DNA from: Saprospiraceae bacterium
GTDB lineage: Bacteria; Bacteroidota; Bacteroidia; Chitinophagales; Saprospiraceae
Direction of reading: 5' to 3'
Assembly (NCBI GenBank): GCA_016715105.1
Contig: JADKBO010000059.1
Span: forward strand, 1-64,000
Length of the DNA stretch: 64,000 nt
The position numbers and the translations under genes are program-made. Shown here in pieces: positions 9,754-18,810 of this stretch. The notes under the pieces are model-generated. The model was not told the DNA's origin. It saw nothing but the letters and a program-made list of their open reading frames with translations, and searched no databases. Positions within the stretch are counted from its first letter, which is position 1. Every line of letters starts with the position of its first letter.

Positions 9754-11163
9754 ATGGCAAAGTTTAAAGCAAAGAAGGTAGAAAATATAGAAATCACAGG
9801 CATTGCTGATCAAGGAATGTCCGTTGGTCGCACTCCAGAAGGAGAGGTGATTTTCGTATTTGGAGCAGTTCCCGGAGACATCGTTGACGTTGTCATTTAT
9901 AAAAAGCGCAAGAAAACAAAGATTGCCAAAGTAGAACATTTCAAAAAATTGTCTCCACAAAGGCTCGAACCATTTTGTAAACATTTTACCGAATGTGGAG
10001 GTTGCAAGTGGCAAAATCTATCTTATGAGGAACAACTAAGGCAAAAACACACCACAGTCTCTGATGCTATGAAGCGCATTGGCAAATTGGCAAATTTGGA
10101 AATAGCTCCTGTTTTGGGTTCCATGGACCAGAAATATTATAGGAATAAACTAGAATTTACGTTTTCATCACAAAGATGGTATACGCAAGAAGAAATTGAC
10201 AATAGTGGTGAACTGGATAAAGAACCTGCACTAGGTTTTCATATTGCGGGCTCGTTTAGCAAGATTCTAGATATAGAGGAATGTTATCTGCAAAATGATC
10301 TTTCCAATAAAATCAGAAATTATATAAGGTCATTTTGCATTGATCACCAACTCAACTTTTTCAATACCATCACACAGGAAGGTTTTATGCGTACCATGAT
10401 TGTACGCAACACTCAAATGGGTGAATGGATGTTGATCATCGCGGTAACAAGGGATGACCAAAAGAAAATAAAGTTGCTTTGTAAATCTATTATGGAAGAG
10501 TTCCCTTTCATTACTTCCTTGTATTATGTGATCAATGGTAAGAAAAATGACTTTTTACTTGATCTGGATTTTCATTTGTATGAAGGCAAACCCTATATCG
10601 TTGAAAAACTGGGATCTGTTTCATACAAAATTGGTCCAAAATCCTTTTTCCAGACAAACTCAATACAGGCAAAAGCATTGTTTGATACAGTCGTAAATTT
10701 TGCAGATTTCAAGGGAGACGAGCATGTCTATGATTTATATACCGGATTGGGCAGTATCGCCCTTTACATTGCACAACATGTCAAATCTGTGTTGGGAATT
10801 GAGGAAATTGCTGCAGCCATTGAAGACGCAAAAATCAATGCAGCATTCAATAAAATAGAAAATACCGCTTTTTATGCAGGTGATGTGAAAAACCTGCTGA
10901 CCCCTGATTTCATTGCCAATCACCCAAGACCTGATATCATCATCACTGATCCTCCAAGAGCTGGAATGCACGCCGACGTGGTAGAAACCCTCTTGCAATT
11001 ATCAGCTAAAAAAATTGTTTATGTAAGCTGTAATCCAGCAACTCAGGCTAGAGATTTGTTGCTTTTAGCACCCAAGTATGACGTCACTAAAATGCAACCT
11101 GTAGATATGTTTCCTCACACACATCACATCGAAAACATTGCCCTCTTAGAACTCAGGGATTGA
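9754..11163 (+). CDS. rlmD: 23S rRNA (uracil-C5)-methyltransferase RlmD-like
   Basis: This SAM-dependent RNA methyltransferase modifies a uracil of 23S rRNA. It starts with a TRAM domain (residues 1-60, ENIEITGIADQGMSVGR). Next comes the 4Fe-4S motif with C75, C81 and C84 in FCKHFTECGGCKWQ. The C-terminal Rossmann domain has YDLYTGLGSIALYIA (SAM site), IITDPPRAGMH, and YVSCNPATQARDL with the catalytic cysteine. Length of 469 residues is usual for the Bacteroidota enzyme. In these genomes paralogues called RlmCD or TrmA-like exist, so the exact uridine target is uncertain. The gene is convergent with fabG. Confidence 0.92.
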   Translation: MAKFKAKKVENIEITGIADQGMSVGRTPEGEVIFVFGAVPGDIVDVVIYKKRKKTKIAKVEHFKKLSPQRLEPFCKHFTECGGCKWQNLSYEEQLRQKHTTVSDAMKRIGKLANLEIAPVLGSMDQKYYRNKLEFTFSSQRWYTQEEIDNSGELDKEPALGFHIAGSFSKILDIEECYLQNDLSNKIRNYIRSFCIDHQLNFFNTITQEGFMRTMIVRNTQMGEWMLIIAVTRDDQKKIKLLCKSIMEEFPFITSLYYVINGKKNDFLLDLDFHLYEGKPYIVEKLGSVSYKIGPKSFFQTNSIQAKALFDTVVNFADFKGDEHVYDLYTGLGSIALYIAQHVKSVLGIEEIAAAIEDAKINAAFNKIENTAFYAGDVKNLLTPDFIANHPRPDIIITDPPRAGMHADVVETLLQLSAKKIVYVSCNPATQARDLLLLAPKYDVTKMQPVDMFPHTHHIENIALLELRD

Positions 11164-11166
11164 AAA

Positions 11167-11919
11167 TTAGTCCAATAATCCTCCGCAAACACTGAGGGTC
11201 TGGCCAGTGATGTAAGTTGACATATCTGAACCCAAGAATACGCAAGCATTTGCTACGTCCATACCTTCACCAAGTCTTTTGAGCGGAATATTTTCTTCGT
11301 AGGTTTTTCTTTGCTCTTGTGTCAGGGCATGAGTCATATCGGTTGCAATAAATCCTGGTGCAATCACATTCGATCTGATACCTCTAGAACCGACTTCTTT
11401 GGCAATAGATTTTGAAAATCCTATGATACCTGCTTTTGAAGCTGCATAATTGGCCTGACCGGCATTACCAAAAACCCCAACCACACTGCTCATATGAATG
11501 ATAGAACCCGACCTTTGCTTGAGCATAGGTTTCAATATGTGTTTGGTAAGATTAAATACTGATTTGAGATTGACATTGATGACATCATCCCATTGGTCTT
11601 CACTCATTCTGAGCATCAAAGTATCCTTGGTTATACCAGCATTATTGATCAAAATATCTATTTTCCCAAAATCTGCCAATACATTTTCAATCAAAGAAGC
11701 CGCCTGTCCGAAATCAGACGCATCTGACTGATAAGACTTTAGCTTTGCTCCATCCGTACTCAAATCTTGCACAATGGTTTTTGACTTGGCTGCAGAGTTT
11801 TCACTGACATAAGTGAAAGCAACAGAAGCACCCTCTTTCACAAAAGCAGTTACAATAGCTTCACCAATACCTCTAGAACCTCCAGTAATCAAGGCAACCT
11901 TACCATCTAATAGACCCAT
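11167..11919 (-). CDS. fabG: 3-oxoacyl-ACP reductase FabG
   Basis: FabG reduces 3-oxoacyl-ACP with NADPH in type II fatty acid synthesis. The cofactor motif GGSRGIGEAI is at residues 14-23, the structural NNAG at about 90, the catalytic serine in HMSSVVGVFG, and the YAASKAG tyrosine-lysine pair at about 158-162. The ending YITGQTLSVCGGL is typical. Length of 250 residues is standard. It is the last gene before the array of structured repeats, which lies 140 bases upstream of its start on the same strand. Confidence 0.95.
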   Translation of the reverse strand: MGLLDGKVALITGGSRGIGEAIVTAFVKEGASVAFTYVSENSAAKSKTIVQDLSTDGAKLKSYQSDASDFGQAASLIENVLADFGKIDILINNAGITKDTLMLRMSEDQWDDVINVNLKSVFNLTKHILKPMLKQRSGSIIHMSSVVGVFGNAGQANYAASKAGIIGFSKSIAKEVGSRGIRSNVIAPGFIATDMTHALTQEQRKTYEENIPLKRLGEGMDVANACVFLGSDMSTYITGQTLSVCGGLLD

Positions 11920-12058
11920 AACTATGATTTATAATTTAAAAACAGGCGCAAAATAGTAAACCAGATACATTCTAGGAAATTTAATACACTTGACAAGGGG
12001 TTTGGAAAGATTTAAAGGAGGGCCAAATGTTCCTTTCCAAATGGTATAAAATAAAAAT

Positions 12059-12531
12059 GGTATCGAAATTTTGACACTTCGACACCTATATACTAACCCC
12101 AAAACCAATTTAAAGCGAAATAGAATAAAAAGAAAGCTAAAAAAAGGTATCGAAATGCTGTCACTTCGATACCCATATAATTAACCCCAAAAAACCAATT
12201 TAACCAATATCAATTGAAAGAGAGGAAGAAAAAGGTGCCGCTATGCAAAGCATTTCGGCACCCAATAATTAACCCCAAAAAACCAATTGAAAATATATTT
12301 TTACCGTATTTGTTATATTTAAACAACCAAGTTGCAAAAGAGTTTAAAAAGGTGCCGCTATGCAAAGCATTTCGGCACCCAATAATTAACCCCAAAAAAC
12401 CAATTGAAAATATATTTTATTACTCATTTATCAAACTAAAATATGTTCTTTCTTTTGGGAAGTGGTAAAAAAGGTGCCGCCATGTGAAACATTTTGGCAC
12501 CCAATAATTAACCCCAAAAAACCAATTGAAA
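12059..12531 (-). repeat. Five tandem structured elements with covarying terminator-like hairpins
   Basis: Five copies have hairpins at 12059-12086, 12146-12173, 12234-12262, 12351-12379 and 12473-12502, at spacings of 87, 88, 117 and 122 bases. Read on the minus strand, each has a conserved leader (AATTGGTTTTTTGGGGTTAA), a stem-loop, and a run of five to seven T, the layout of an intrinsic terminator. The first copy has one A before its T run. The stems differ but stay paired: GGTATCG/CGATACC in copy 2, GGTGCCG/CGGCACC in copies 3 and 4, with inner ATGC/GCAT becoming ATGT/ACAT in copy 5. This points to selection on structure. The array sits between the GYDIA kinase and fabG, both on the minus strand. 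Function unknown; possibilities are a tandem small-RNA cluster or stacked terminators. Confidence 0.8.
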
Positions 12532-13025
12532 GAATTTCTTATTTTCTTTATTAAGCTCACTTTTGAACTTTCATATATTTATGACGATCAAAAATATTTT
12601 ACGTCACATGTATTTTTAAAAGACTACTTGCTTTAAAGTTATTTTAACATTTGCCTCATCTATTTGATTTTACATTTAGTAGCAAATTCTTTTAAGCGGG
12701 CACAAATGTATGGTATAATTTAGTTAATATTCTATCTCTATAAGATATTTAAGAATATTATATGATTTAAAGCACAAAAATTCGTATATCCAGAATTATA
12801 TATGGTATTATTAAAACAAATTTTTATTAGATAAAATTCAGTTTTATGCTTTTTTTTGTCTATTATTTTAGTTCAAATTGCGAAATTCGGCTTTTGTGAA
12901 AGATTTTGATTGATGATTTTCTGAAGTTCAAAGTTCAAAAATTTAACTTTTAGTTAAATAAAATGACTTACCTCCTATGGGCTAAAACGTTTTGTTGGTA
13001 GTAATTAATTTGTTTTGAAAAACGA
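12532..13025. other. AT-rich intergenic region, no gene seen
   Basis: About 495 very AT-rich bases between the repeat array and the end of the GYDIA kinase. No open frame of coding character is visible and I recognise no RNA gene. It could hold the promoter for the array if that is transcribed on the minus strand. Confidence 0.4.
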
Positions 13026-13907
13026 TCAAATGATGATATCTTGATATGGCAATACTGTCTGATATCCTTTTTTATTGAAATATTCTTTAGCTTCTCCCAA
13101 ACCTCCTGGAGCAATTGCCAGAATAAAGTCCCCTCCCCAAGCGCCCAATGATTTGAGTGCATGTGGATAATCTGCAAACAATTTCTCCTTCACTGGTGTA
13201 AAGCCTGTATGATGTTTCACGATAGACTCGTGTTCAATGATTAAATTAGAGAAAACATCCAAACTTGGTACATCTGCCACCTGATCAGTAATCTCGTCGA
13301 TTTTTTTCACAAAATTTTTCTTGTCCTTTACGCTACTCAAATATTTTTTGACTTCATCCTCAGATTTAGCTTTTGCATTGAGGTGGACAAAACACAATTT
13401 ATCTTTATAACTTGGCTTAAAATCAATGGGTGTGTAGGAAATCTCATCTTCTGTACACCAATAAATAATTGGACCCTTTGCACCTGCTGCTGCAACATCA
13501 TACCCCGAACCATTCTCAACTTTGAAATATAATTCCAAAGGTTCTATTTCTGCCCATTGTGCAATGAGATTGATCAAAGTAGAACTACTACCCAAACCCC
13601 AATCCAAAGGAAACTCCAGATGCGTTTCTATTTTGAAGGCATTCCATTTATCCAAAAATTCACAATTTAATCGGACTGCTCCTTTCAAAATGGACTTCAA
13701 CTTTTGACTGAGCTCCTCGTTGGTGGTTTCGGTGGCCGAAAAATCATAGAGTGAAATGCTAGAAGAAAACCATTCATTACCATTATGGTCGTAACTTTTC
13801 CATTCTAGATCAGTACTCCTTGTTGCCTTGATTGTCATACGCTGTCCTTGTTTGGTTGGTAAGGCCAAACATCTTGATCCGTCGAGTACCGCGTACTCTC
13901 CTGTCAA
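13026..13907 (-). CDS. GYDIA-family GHMP kinase
   Basis: This is a small-molecule kinase of the GHMP (galacto-, homoserine, mevalonate, phosphomevalonate) fold. LDWGLGSSSTLINLIAQW is the glycine-rich ATP loop, and GSGYDVAAAGAKGPIIYW carries the family motif. GAWGGDFILAIAP is motif 3. The substrate is unknown; in Bacteroidota such genes often accompany mevalonate-pathway genes, which are not seen here. The start shown is a TTG at 13907, but codons upstream continue the conserved N-terminus (KFYAHGKLLLTGEYAVLDG) and run into a TGA without any start. A frameshift near 13945 is likely, with a start at a TTG about 30 bases further up. Confidence 0.85.
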   Translation of the reverse strand: MTGEYAVLDGSRCLALPTKQGQRMTIKATRSTDLEWKSYDHNGNEWFSSSISLYDFSATETTNEELSQKLKSILKGAVRLNCEFLDKWNAFKIETHLEFPLDWGLGSSSTLINLIAQWAEIEPLELYFKVENGSGYDVAAAGAKGPIIYWCTEDEISYTPIDFKPSYKDKLCFVHLNAKAKSEDEVKKYLSSVKDKKNFVKKIDEITDQVADVPSLDVFSNLIIEHESIVKHHTGFTPVKEKLFADYPHALKSLGAWGGDFILAIAPGGLGEAKEYFNKKGYQTVLPYQDIII

Positions 13908-14206
13908 TAAAAGTTTACCGTGTGCGTAAAACTTTGCGATGATAAATTGGTTTGTTGATATTCAAAAATAAGAATTTGTAAAAGTATCACTTAAAATAAT
14001 ATATAAAAATAAAGTATATAATATTTTTCTTTTATGTGCAATTCTTTTTTTTTGAACATCGTCTGTAAAAACTTGTCAATGGTCTTCGACCCTCAAATTG
14101 GCTGCGAAAGTAATGGGCAATAGTCTTCGACCGCAATCCCTTGCAATAAGCAGTGACAGGTGGGCAATTCCTCCTATCCTATTTTTAATTTCTCGGCTTA
14201 GTTTTG

Positions 14207-15991
14207 CTAACCGTGGTGATTGTCTGGTTTAAGTTCCAGTTTGGTGATGAAGTTGGTGAAGTGTTCATTTTTGCTCTTGAAATGCTCAAAAACTTCCTTT
14301 GTAGACAGGGTTTGTTTTATTTGCACTTCCTCCATATCTGGAAACTGTGCCTTGTCAATGATCAATTCGATTGTAAGCGTAGTAAGCCCAAATTCTTCTC
14401 TGATCCTGTCTATGATTGGGCCTTCTTGTGCAATGAGATTTTTGGTTGCAGCATTGGGTACGGTAATGATTAAATTATTTCCATCGAGTTGTAAGATGGT
14501 GTGTTTCATAGCGGTTTTAGTACTTACAGAAGGATTTGCTTCCAAATACTGATTCCAAATATTTTTCACACTTTCTAGATTGAATCCTTTCTGGGCTTGG
14601 GCCTTCAAAGCTTCTTCTTCAAGTACTTTTTTGCGTATGTCAGCTACCTTATTTCTTAAAGGCCCACTTCCCGATCTCAATAAATCTTTTTGTTCTGTCA
14701 CAGTTGCAACCACAGTGCTTTCCTGAGGAGTATCATTGGCAACTTTGACCATCTCTTTCTCTGAGATATGTTGGGGTGCAATAACGTTTTCAGGAGAAAG
14801 TTGGCTATCAGAGGCCTTTTCTGCTGACCTATCGCTTACGTCAGGAGTTTTTTTTTCCTGCAAATTTTGAGGGTGCATCAAGACACTACCTTGAATGATG
14901 TTATGAAGGTTACACAGCTTGCTCAGCGTTAATTCTGTAAGTAAACGTTTATTGGAAGCTCTTGGCATTCCTACATCACAGGTATTGAGGATGTCAAGTG
15001 CAGATAAAATGAAAGATTCTGTCGCCAAGGCCCCTTGGTTAAAGTAGCGTTGTCTGAGTTCTTCACTGCATTCCAAAAGGGTAATAGTGGCAGTGTCTTT
15101 GCTCAATAGCAAATTTCTCATGTGTTCTGAAAGTCCCTGCACAAAGTGTTCTGCTTCAAAACCATTTTTGATCACTTCATCGATGGTCAGGAAAACACTT
15201 TTTAAGTCACCCCTCAAACAAGCATCTGTGGTTTTGAAAAAGTATTCATAATCCAGCACATTGAGATGTTGGATGATGTCTTTATAAGTAATATTTCCTT
15301 CAACAGCACTCGCAACCTTATCAAAAATAGAAAGCGCATCTCTCATCCCACCGTCCGCTTTTTGCCCGATCTGGTGTAAGGCCTCTACATCAGCCGTTCG
15401 CCCTTCACTCTTTAAGATTCTTTGCAACTGCTCTACAATGTCACCAACTTGTATTCTTTTGAAATCAAAAATTTGACACCTGGAAAGGATAGTCGGTAAG
15501 ATTTTATGCTTTTCAGTAGTTGCCAAGATAAAAATGGCATAAGGTGGTGGTTCCTCCAAAGTTTTCAAAAAAGCATTGAAAGCTTGAGTAGACAGCATGT
15601 GTACCTCGTCAATGATGAATACCTTATGACTTCCTTGCTGTGGTTGGAATCTTACTTGCTCTATCAATGTTCTGATGTGTTCAACACTGTTGTTTGACGC
15701 AGCATCGAGTTCAATGATGTTGAAAGAAGCATTTTCATTGAATGAAGTGCAGGAAGAACAAGTATTACATGGAGCAACTTGGTCTATTGGGTTTAAACAA
15801 TTGATGACCTTGGCAAGAATTCTTGCACAGGTAGTTTTACCAACGCCCCTTGGTCCACAAAACAAAAAAGCATGAGCTAATTTATCGGTTTGCAAGGCAT
15901 TTTTAAGCGTCTTGGCAATGTGATTTTGACCAACCACATCCTCAAATTTGATTGGTCTATATTTTCGCGCCGAAACTACAAAAGTGCTCAT
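14207..15991 (-). CDS. dnaX: DNA polymerase III subunit gamma/tau
   Basis: DnaX is the clamp-loader ATPase that loads the sliding clamp and links polymerase cores. It begins with VVSARKYRPIKFEDVVGQ. Walker A is GPRGVGKTTCARIL (about 46-59). Zinc ligands lie in the segment CLNPIDQVAPCNTCSSC. Walker B is VFIIDEVHML and the SRC motif is LSRCQIF. After about residue 370 the sequence becomes a charged linker followed by a tau-like C-terminal domain (about 460-594). At 594 residues this is the usual Bacteroidota size. The mechanosensitive channel gene lies 87 bases upstream on the same strand. Confidence 0.95.
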   Translation of the reverse strand: MSTFVVSARKYRPIKFEDVVGQNHIAKTLKNALQTDKLAHAFLFCGPRGVGKTTCARILAKVINCLNPIDQVAPCNTCSSCTSFNENASFNIIELDAASNNSVEHIRTLIEQVRFQPQQGSHKVFIIDEVHMLSTQAFNAFLKTLEEPPPYAIFILATTEKHKILPTILSRCQIFDFKRIQVGDIVEQLQRILKSEGRTADVEALHQIGQKADGGMRDALSIFDKVASAVEGNITYKDIIQHLNVLDYEYFFKTTDACLRGDLKSVFLTIDEVIKNGFEAEHFVQGLSEHMRNLLLSKDTATITLLECSEELRQRYFNQGALATESFILSALDILNTCDVGMPRASNKRLLTELTLSKLCNLHNIIQGSVLMHPQNLQEKKTPDVSDRSAEKASDSQLSPENVIAPQHISEKEMVKVANDTPQESTVVATVTEQKDLLRSGSGPLRNKVADIRKKVLEEEALKAQAQKGFNLESVKNIWNQYLEANPSVSTKTAMKHTILQLDGNNLIITVPNAATKNLIAQEGPIIDRIREEFGLTTLTIELIIDKAQFPDMEEVQIKQTLSTKEVFEHFKSKNEHFTNFITKLELKPDNHHG

Positions 15992-16078
15992 CTATGGTGT
16001 TTATCAAAATGTTACCCGAGATCATCGGGATGGCAAAAGTAAGAAATAATCGCCAAAAGTGACGACTCAAAAATGAAA

Positions 16079-17644
16079 TCACTCTTTTTTAGGAAAAGTT
16101 TTATCACCAGGTTTCGATGGATTTTGTTCGATGTATAAAGAAGTGGAGGGGAATGCAAAATCAACATGATTATTTTCTGCAATTTTTTTGATTTCAAAAA
16201 ATATTTCTTCCCTGATTTTCAACTCTTCCTGAATATCATTTACTGCAATGTAAACCCTTATAAAAATGTCTAATGAGGAGGCAGACATATTTCTGAAATA
16301 AACCAATCGTTGATTGACATCTATTTTTTCATTATTCTCGACATAACTTCTGACTTGCGAGATGAAGTTTTGCATGTTTGATGCATTAGTGTCGTATCTC
16401 ATGGATAGATTGCTTTCCAAAAGACGCAATTTCCTAGCTCCCAAATTGGTGATTGTCACATTTGATAGGTTACCATTGGGTATACTTACCAAACTCGTGT
16501 CAGTTTTTCTAAGTCTGGTTGATCGAAAACCAACTTCTTCTACAACACCTTCTGTATCAGGCGTTTGTATATAGTCTCCAATTTGAAAAGGTTTATCAAA
16601 GAAAATCATGATCGAACCCAAAAAGTTTTTGACAGTATCCTGGGCCGCTAATGCCAGTGCCAAACCACCTATTGACACACCTGCAATCAGTGCTGTAACA
16701 TTGACCCCGCTTATGGCCATAATGTGAATCACAGTCACGACACCAATGATAATCTTCACAACTTTGACCAAAATAGGCAAAAGTTGATCATCCAACTTAG
16801 ATTCAGTTTTCGCAGTTATGCCACTCAGATATGTGTGCATCAAATTCACCAATTTGAATAAACACATCATAATGAATATAGACTGTAAAATATCTAGTAA
16901 TAAATAGAGGACTTTGCTGATGGAAATATCCAATAGTAAAGAAGGCATTAATAATTGAATCAGGTGAATCATGACATAAGCCACGCCATAGCCTACAAAT
17001 TTATGTAACATAGGTCTGGAAGAGGCTTCCAAATTCATTTCTTTGTACCACTTTGCACCCAAGATCCACCTATCTATAACGGTATTGAGCAGCAAGTACA
17101 ACAAGTAGGCAAGACCAATAATAATGAGGAATCCGAGATACTGCCAAGTTTTAATTCCAAAAAATTCTTGCTGCACGCTTTGTGGTAATTGATCAACCAA
17201 TTTACCGAGTTGGAATGGAAACACATCTTCGTACATTTGATCCACAGCTTTACTCGTCACTTCACTGTATGTCCAAAAGCCATTGGTTTTCTCTACATAA
17301 ACTTGAGGTAATTGGTTGGGAAATGGAGAGTAGATTTCATTTCCAGAAAGGCTATCTTTATAATTTCCTTTTTTGGGAACCTTTGCCATGTCAAAAGCAA
17401 GGCCTTTAGCATCCAATATTTTTTTCAGCCTTTCAGCTTTTTTCATTCTTATTTCTGGTGAAAGAATACTAGGGTGGATCGTTCTTGCAGCTATTTCAGG
17501 GTGGTAATTACCACTGTTCAAGTTTGAAATGTGGGTATCAAAAACATGGAAGGGTGATTGGAGCAACAAGGAATCAGATTGACCAAAAGCCACATTTACG
17601 GATAAAAATATTAAAACTGAAAAAAAAGATGCTAAGCGCCGCAT
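16079..17644 (-). CDS. MscS-family mechanosensitive ion channel
   Basis: MscS-type channels open under membrane tension to relieve osmotic stress. I place the start at 17644, because MRRLASFFSVLIFLSVNVAFGQ is a clear signal peptide; an in-frame ATG 51 bases upstream adds an implausible polar leader. A periplasmic region of about 150 residues precedes several membrane helices from about 175. The pore helix and beta domain read VSIGGLALALAAQDTVKNFLG, MIFFDKPFQIGDYIQ and STRLRKTDTSLVSIPNGNLS, all standard MscS blocks. The cytoplasmic C-terminus ends in a charged tail. It precedes dnaX on the same strand. Confidence 0.92.
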   Translation of the reverse strand: MRRLASFFSVLIFLSVNVAFGQSDSLLLQSPFHVFDTHISNLNSGNYHPEIAARTIHPSILSPEIRMKKAERLKKILDAKGLAFDMAKVPKKGNYKDSLSGNEIYSPFPNQLPQVYVEKTNGFWTYSEVTSKAVDQMYEDVFPFQLGKLVDQLPQSVQQEFFGIKTWQYLGFLIIIGLAYLLYLLLNTVIDRWILGAKWYKEMNLEASSRPMLHKFVGYGVAYVMIHLIQLLMPSLLLDISISKVLYLLLDILQSIFIMMCLFKLVNLMHTYLSGITAKTESKLDDQLLPILVKVVKIIIGVVTVIHIMAISGVNVTALIAGVSIGGLALALAAQDTVKNFLGSIMIFFDKPFQIGDYIQTPDTEGVVEEVGFRSTRLRKTDTSLVSIPNGNLSNVTITNLGARKLRLLESNLSMRYDTNASNMQNFISQVRSYVENNEKIDVNQRLVYFRNMSASSLDIFIRVYIAVNDIQEELKIREEIFFEIKKIAENNHVDFAFPSTSLYIEQNPSKPGDKTFPKKE

Positions 17645-17779
17645 AATGTTATTTTTGTTTATTAATAACTTATCTGAATTAGATTTGTCCACCAAAATTG
17701 TGAAGAAACCATAATTCCAATTGGTTTTAAAAAGCTTTAAAACAACAAAAATAGTATTTCATTGTCCCATGCAAGCAGG

Positions 17780-18805
17780 ATGACACCAACAATAAAACAA
17801 ATTCCTTTTGGAAAAACAATTGTCGTTGCTCCTTTGAATTGGGGCTTAGGCCATGCTAGTAGGTGCATACCTTTGATAAATCAAGCGCTGAGTCAAAATA
17901 ATAAAGTGATCATTGCTTCTGATGGAATTGCGCTAAACCTTTTGCGCAAGGAATTTCCAAAACTGAAATTTTATGAATTACCTGCTTATGACATAAAATA
18001 CCCTTTTTCTTCTATTTTGTTCAATCTAATTTGGCAATCTCCCAAGATTTGGATAGCAATACAAGCGGAAAAAAAAACAATTTCAAAGATCATCGAAGGC
18101 GAAAAAGCTGATCTTTTAATATCTGATAATAGATATGGATGTTTGACCAAAAAATGTGAAAGTGTATTTATTACACACCAGTTATTTATACAAACAAATA
18201 ATGTCTTTACAAGTCGAATAGCCAATCTGATCAATGACTTTTTGCTTCGAAATCATTCAGCAATTTGGGTCCCTGATTTTGAAGGGGACGGAAACCTTGC
18301 AGGTATCATTTCACAATTAAAACCAAAAAATTATACAGGAATAATCAGATACATTGGGCCACTTTCCAGAATTTCAAAATGTGAGGTCAATCAAAATCCT
18401 ATATATGATGTAATTTGTCTACTCTCTGGCCCAGAACCGCAACGCACAAAGTTTGAACAAACCTTGGTGGAAATATTAAAGAAAAAACGATTAAAAGTAA
18501 AATTGATAAGGGGAACAAATCTTCCTTATGATCGAGAAGCACACGAACACATACAAGTCATAGATATAGCAACTACTGCAGAAATACAAGAGGACATTTG
18601 TCAGTCAAAATGGGTGATTGCACGTAGCGGTTATTCCACGGTCATGGATCTTTATAACGCTGGTAAACCAGGAATTTTAGTCCCTACTCCAGGTCAAATA
18701 GAACAAGAACACTTAGCCAAACATTTAAGCCAACACTCACAATTCAAATTCATTCAACAAAATGAATTAAATGAAGAAACATTGACAAATCTGTTAAAAG
18801 ATTAG
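17780..18805 (+). CDS. MurG-like glycosyltransferase (GT-B fold)
   Basis: The protein resembles GT28-type sugar transferases. The N-terminal motif VVAPLNWGLGHASRCIPL is the glycine-rich acceptor-side loop. The C-terminal half has RSGYSTVMDLYNAGKPGILV followed by PTPGQIEQEHLAKHL, the nucleotide-sugar binding region of MurG-like enzymes. There is no signal peptide, so it probably acts at the cytoplasmic face of the membrane. The acceptor is unknown; an envelope glycolipid is likely. The first in-frame ATG is at 17780; a TTG at 17762 is possible. It is transcribed away from the mscS gene. Confidence 0.82.
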   Translation: MTPTIKQIPFGKTIVVAPLNWGLGHASRCIPLINQALSQNNKVIIASDGIALNLLRKEFPKLKFYELPAYDIKYPFSSILFNLIWQSPKIWIAIQAEKKTISKIIEGEKADLLISDNRYGCLTKKCESVFITHQLFIQTNNVFTSRIANLINDFLLRNHSAIWVPDFEGDGNLAGIISQLKPKNYTGIIRYIGPLSRISKCEVNQNPIYDVICLLSGPEPQRTKFEQTLVEILKKKRLKVKLIRGTNLPYDREAHEHIQVIDIATTAEIQEDICQSKWVIARSGYSTVMDLYNAGKPGILVPTPGQIEQEHLAKHLSQHSQFKFIQQNELNEETLTNLLKD

Positions 18806-18810
18806 CAAAT

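Noticed and set aside
12214..12468. Plus-strand 84-codon frame with a repeated peptide (KKVPLCKAFRHPIINPKKPI)
   Set aside because: The duplication comes from the DNA repeat; the stem changes conserve pairing and not codons, and copies 1, 2 and 5 do not keep the frame.
13026..13907. Mevalonate kinase or galactokinase call
   Set aside because: The GSGYDVA motif and length fit the GYDIA group, whose substrate is undetermined, so a specific name would be a guess.
16014..16031. CCCGAGATCATCGGG hairpin between mscS and dnaX
   Set aside because: Only five base pairs and no T run on either strand; too weak to call a terminator.
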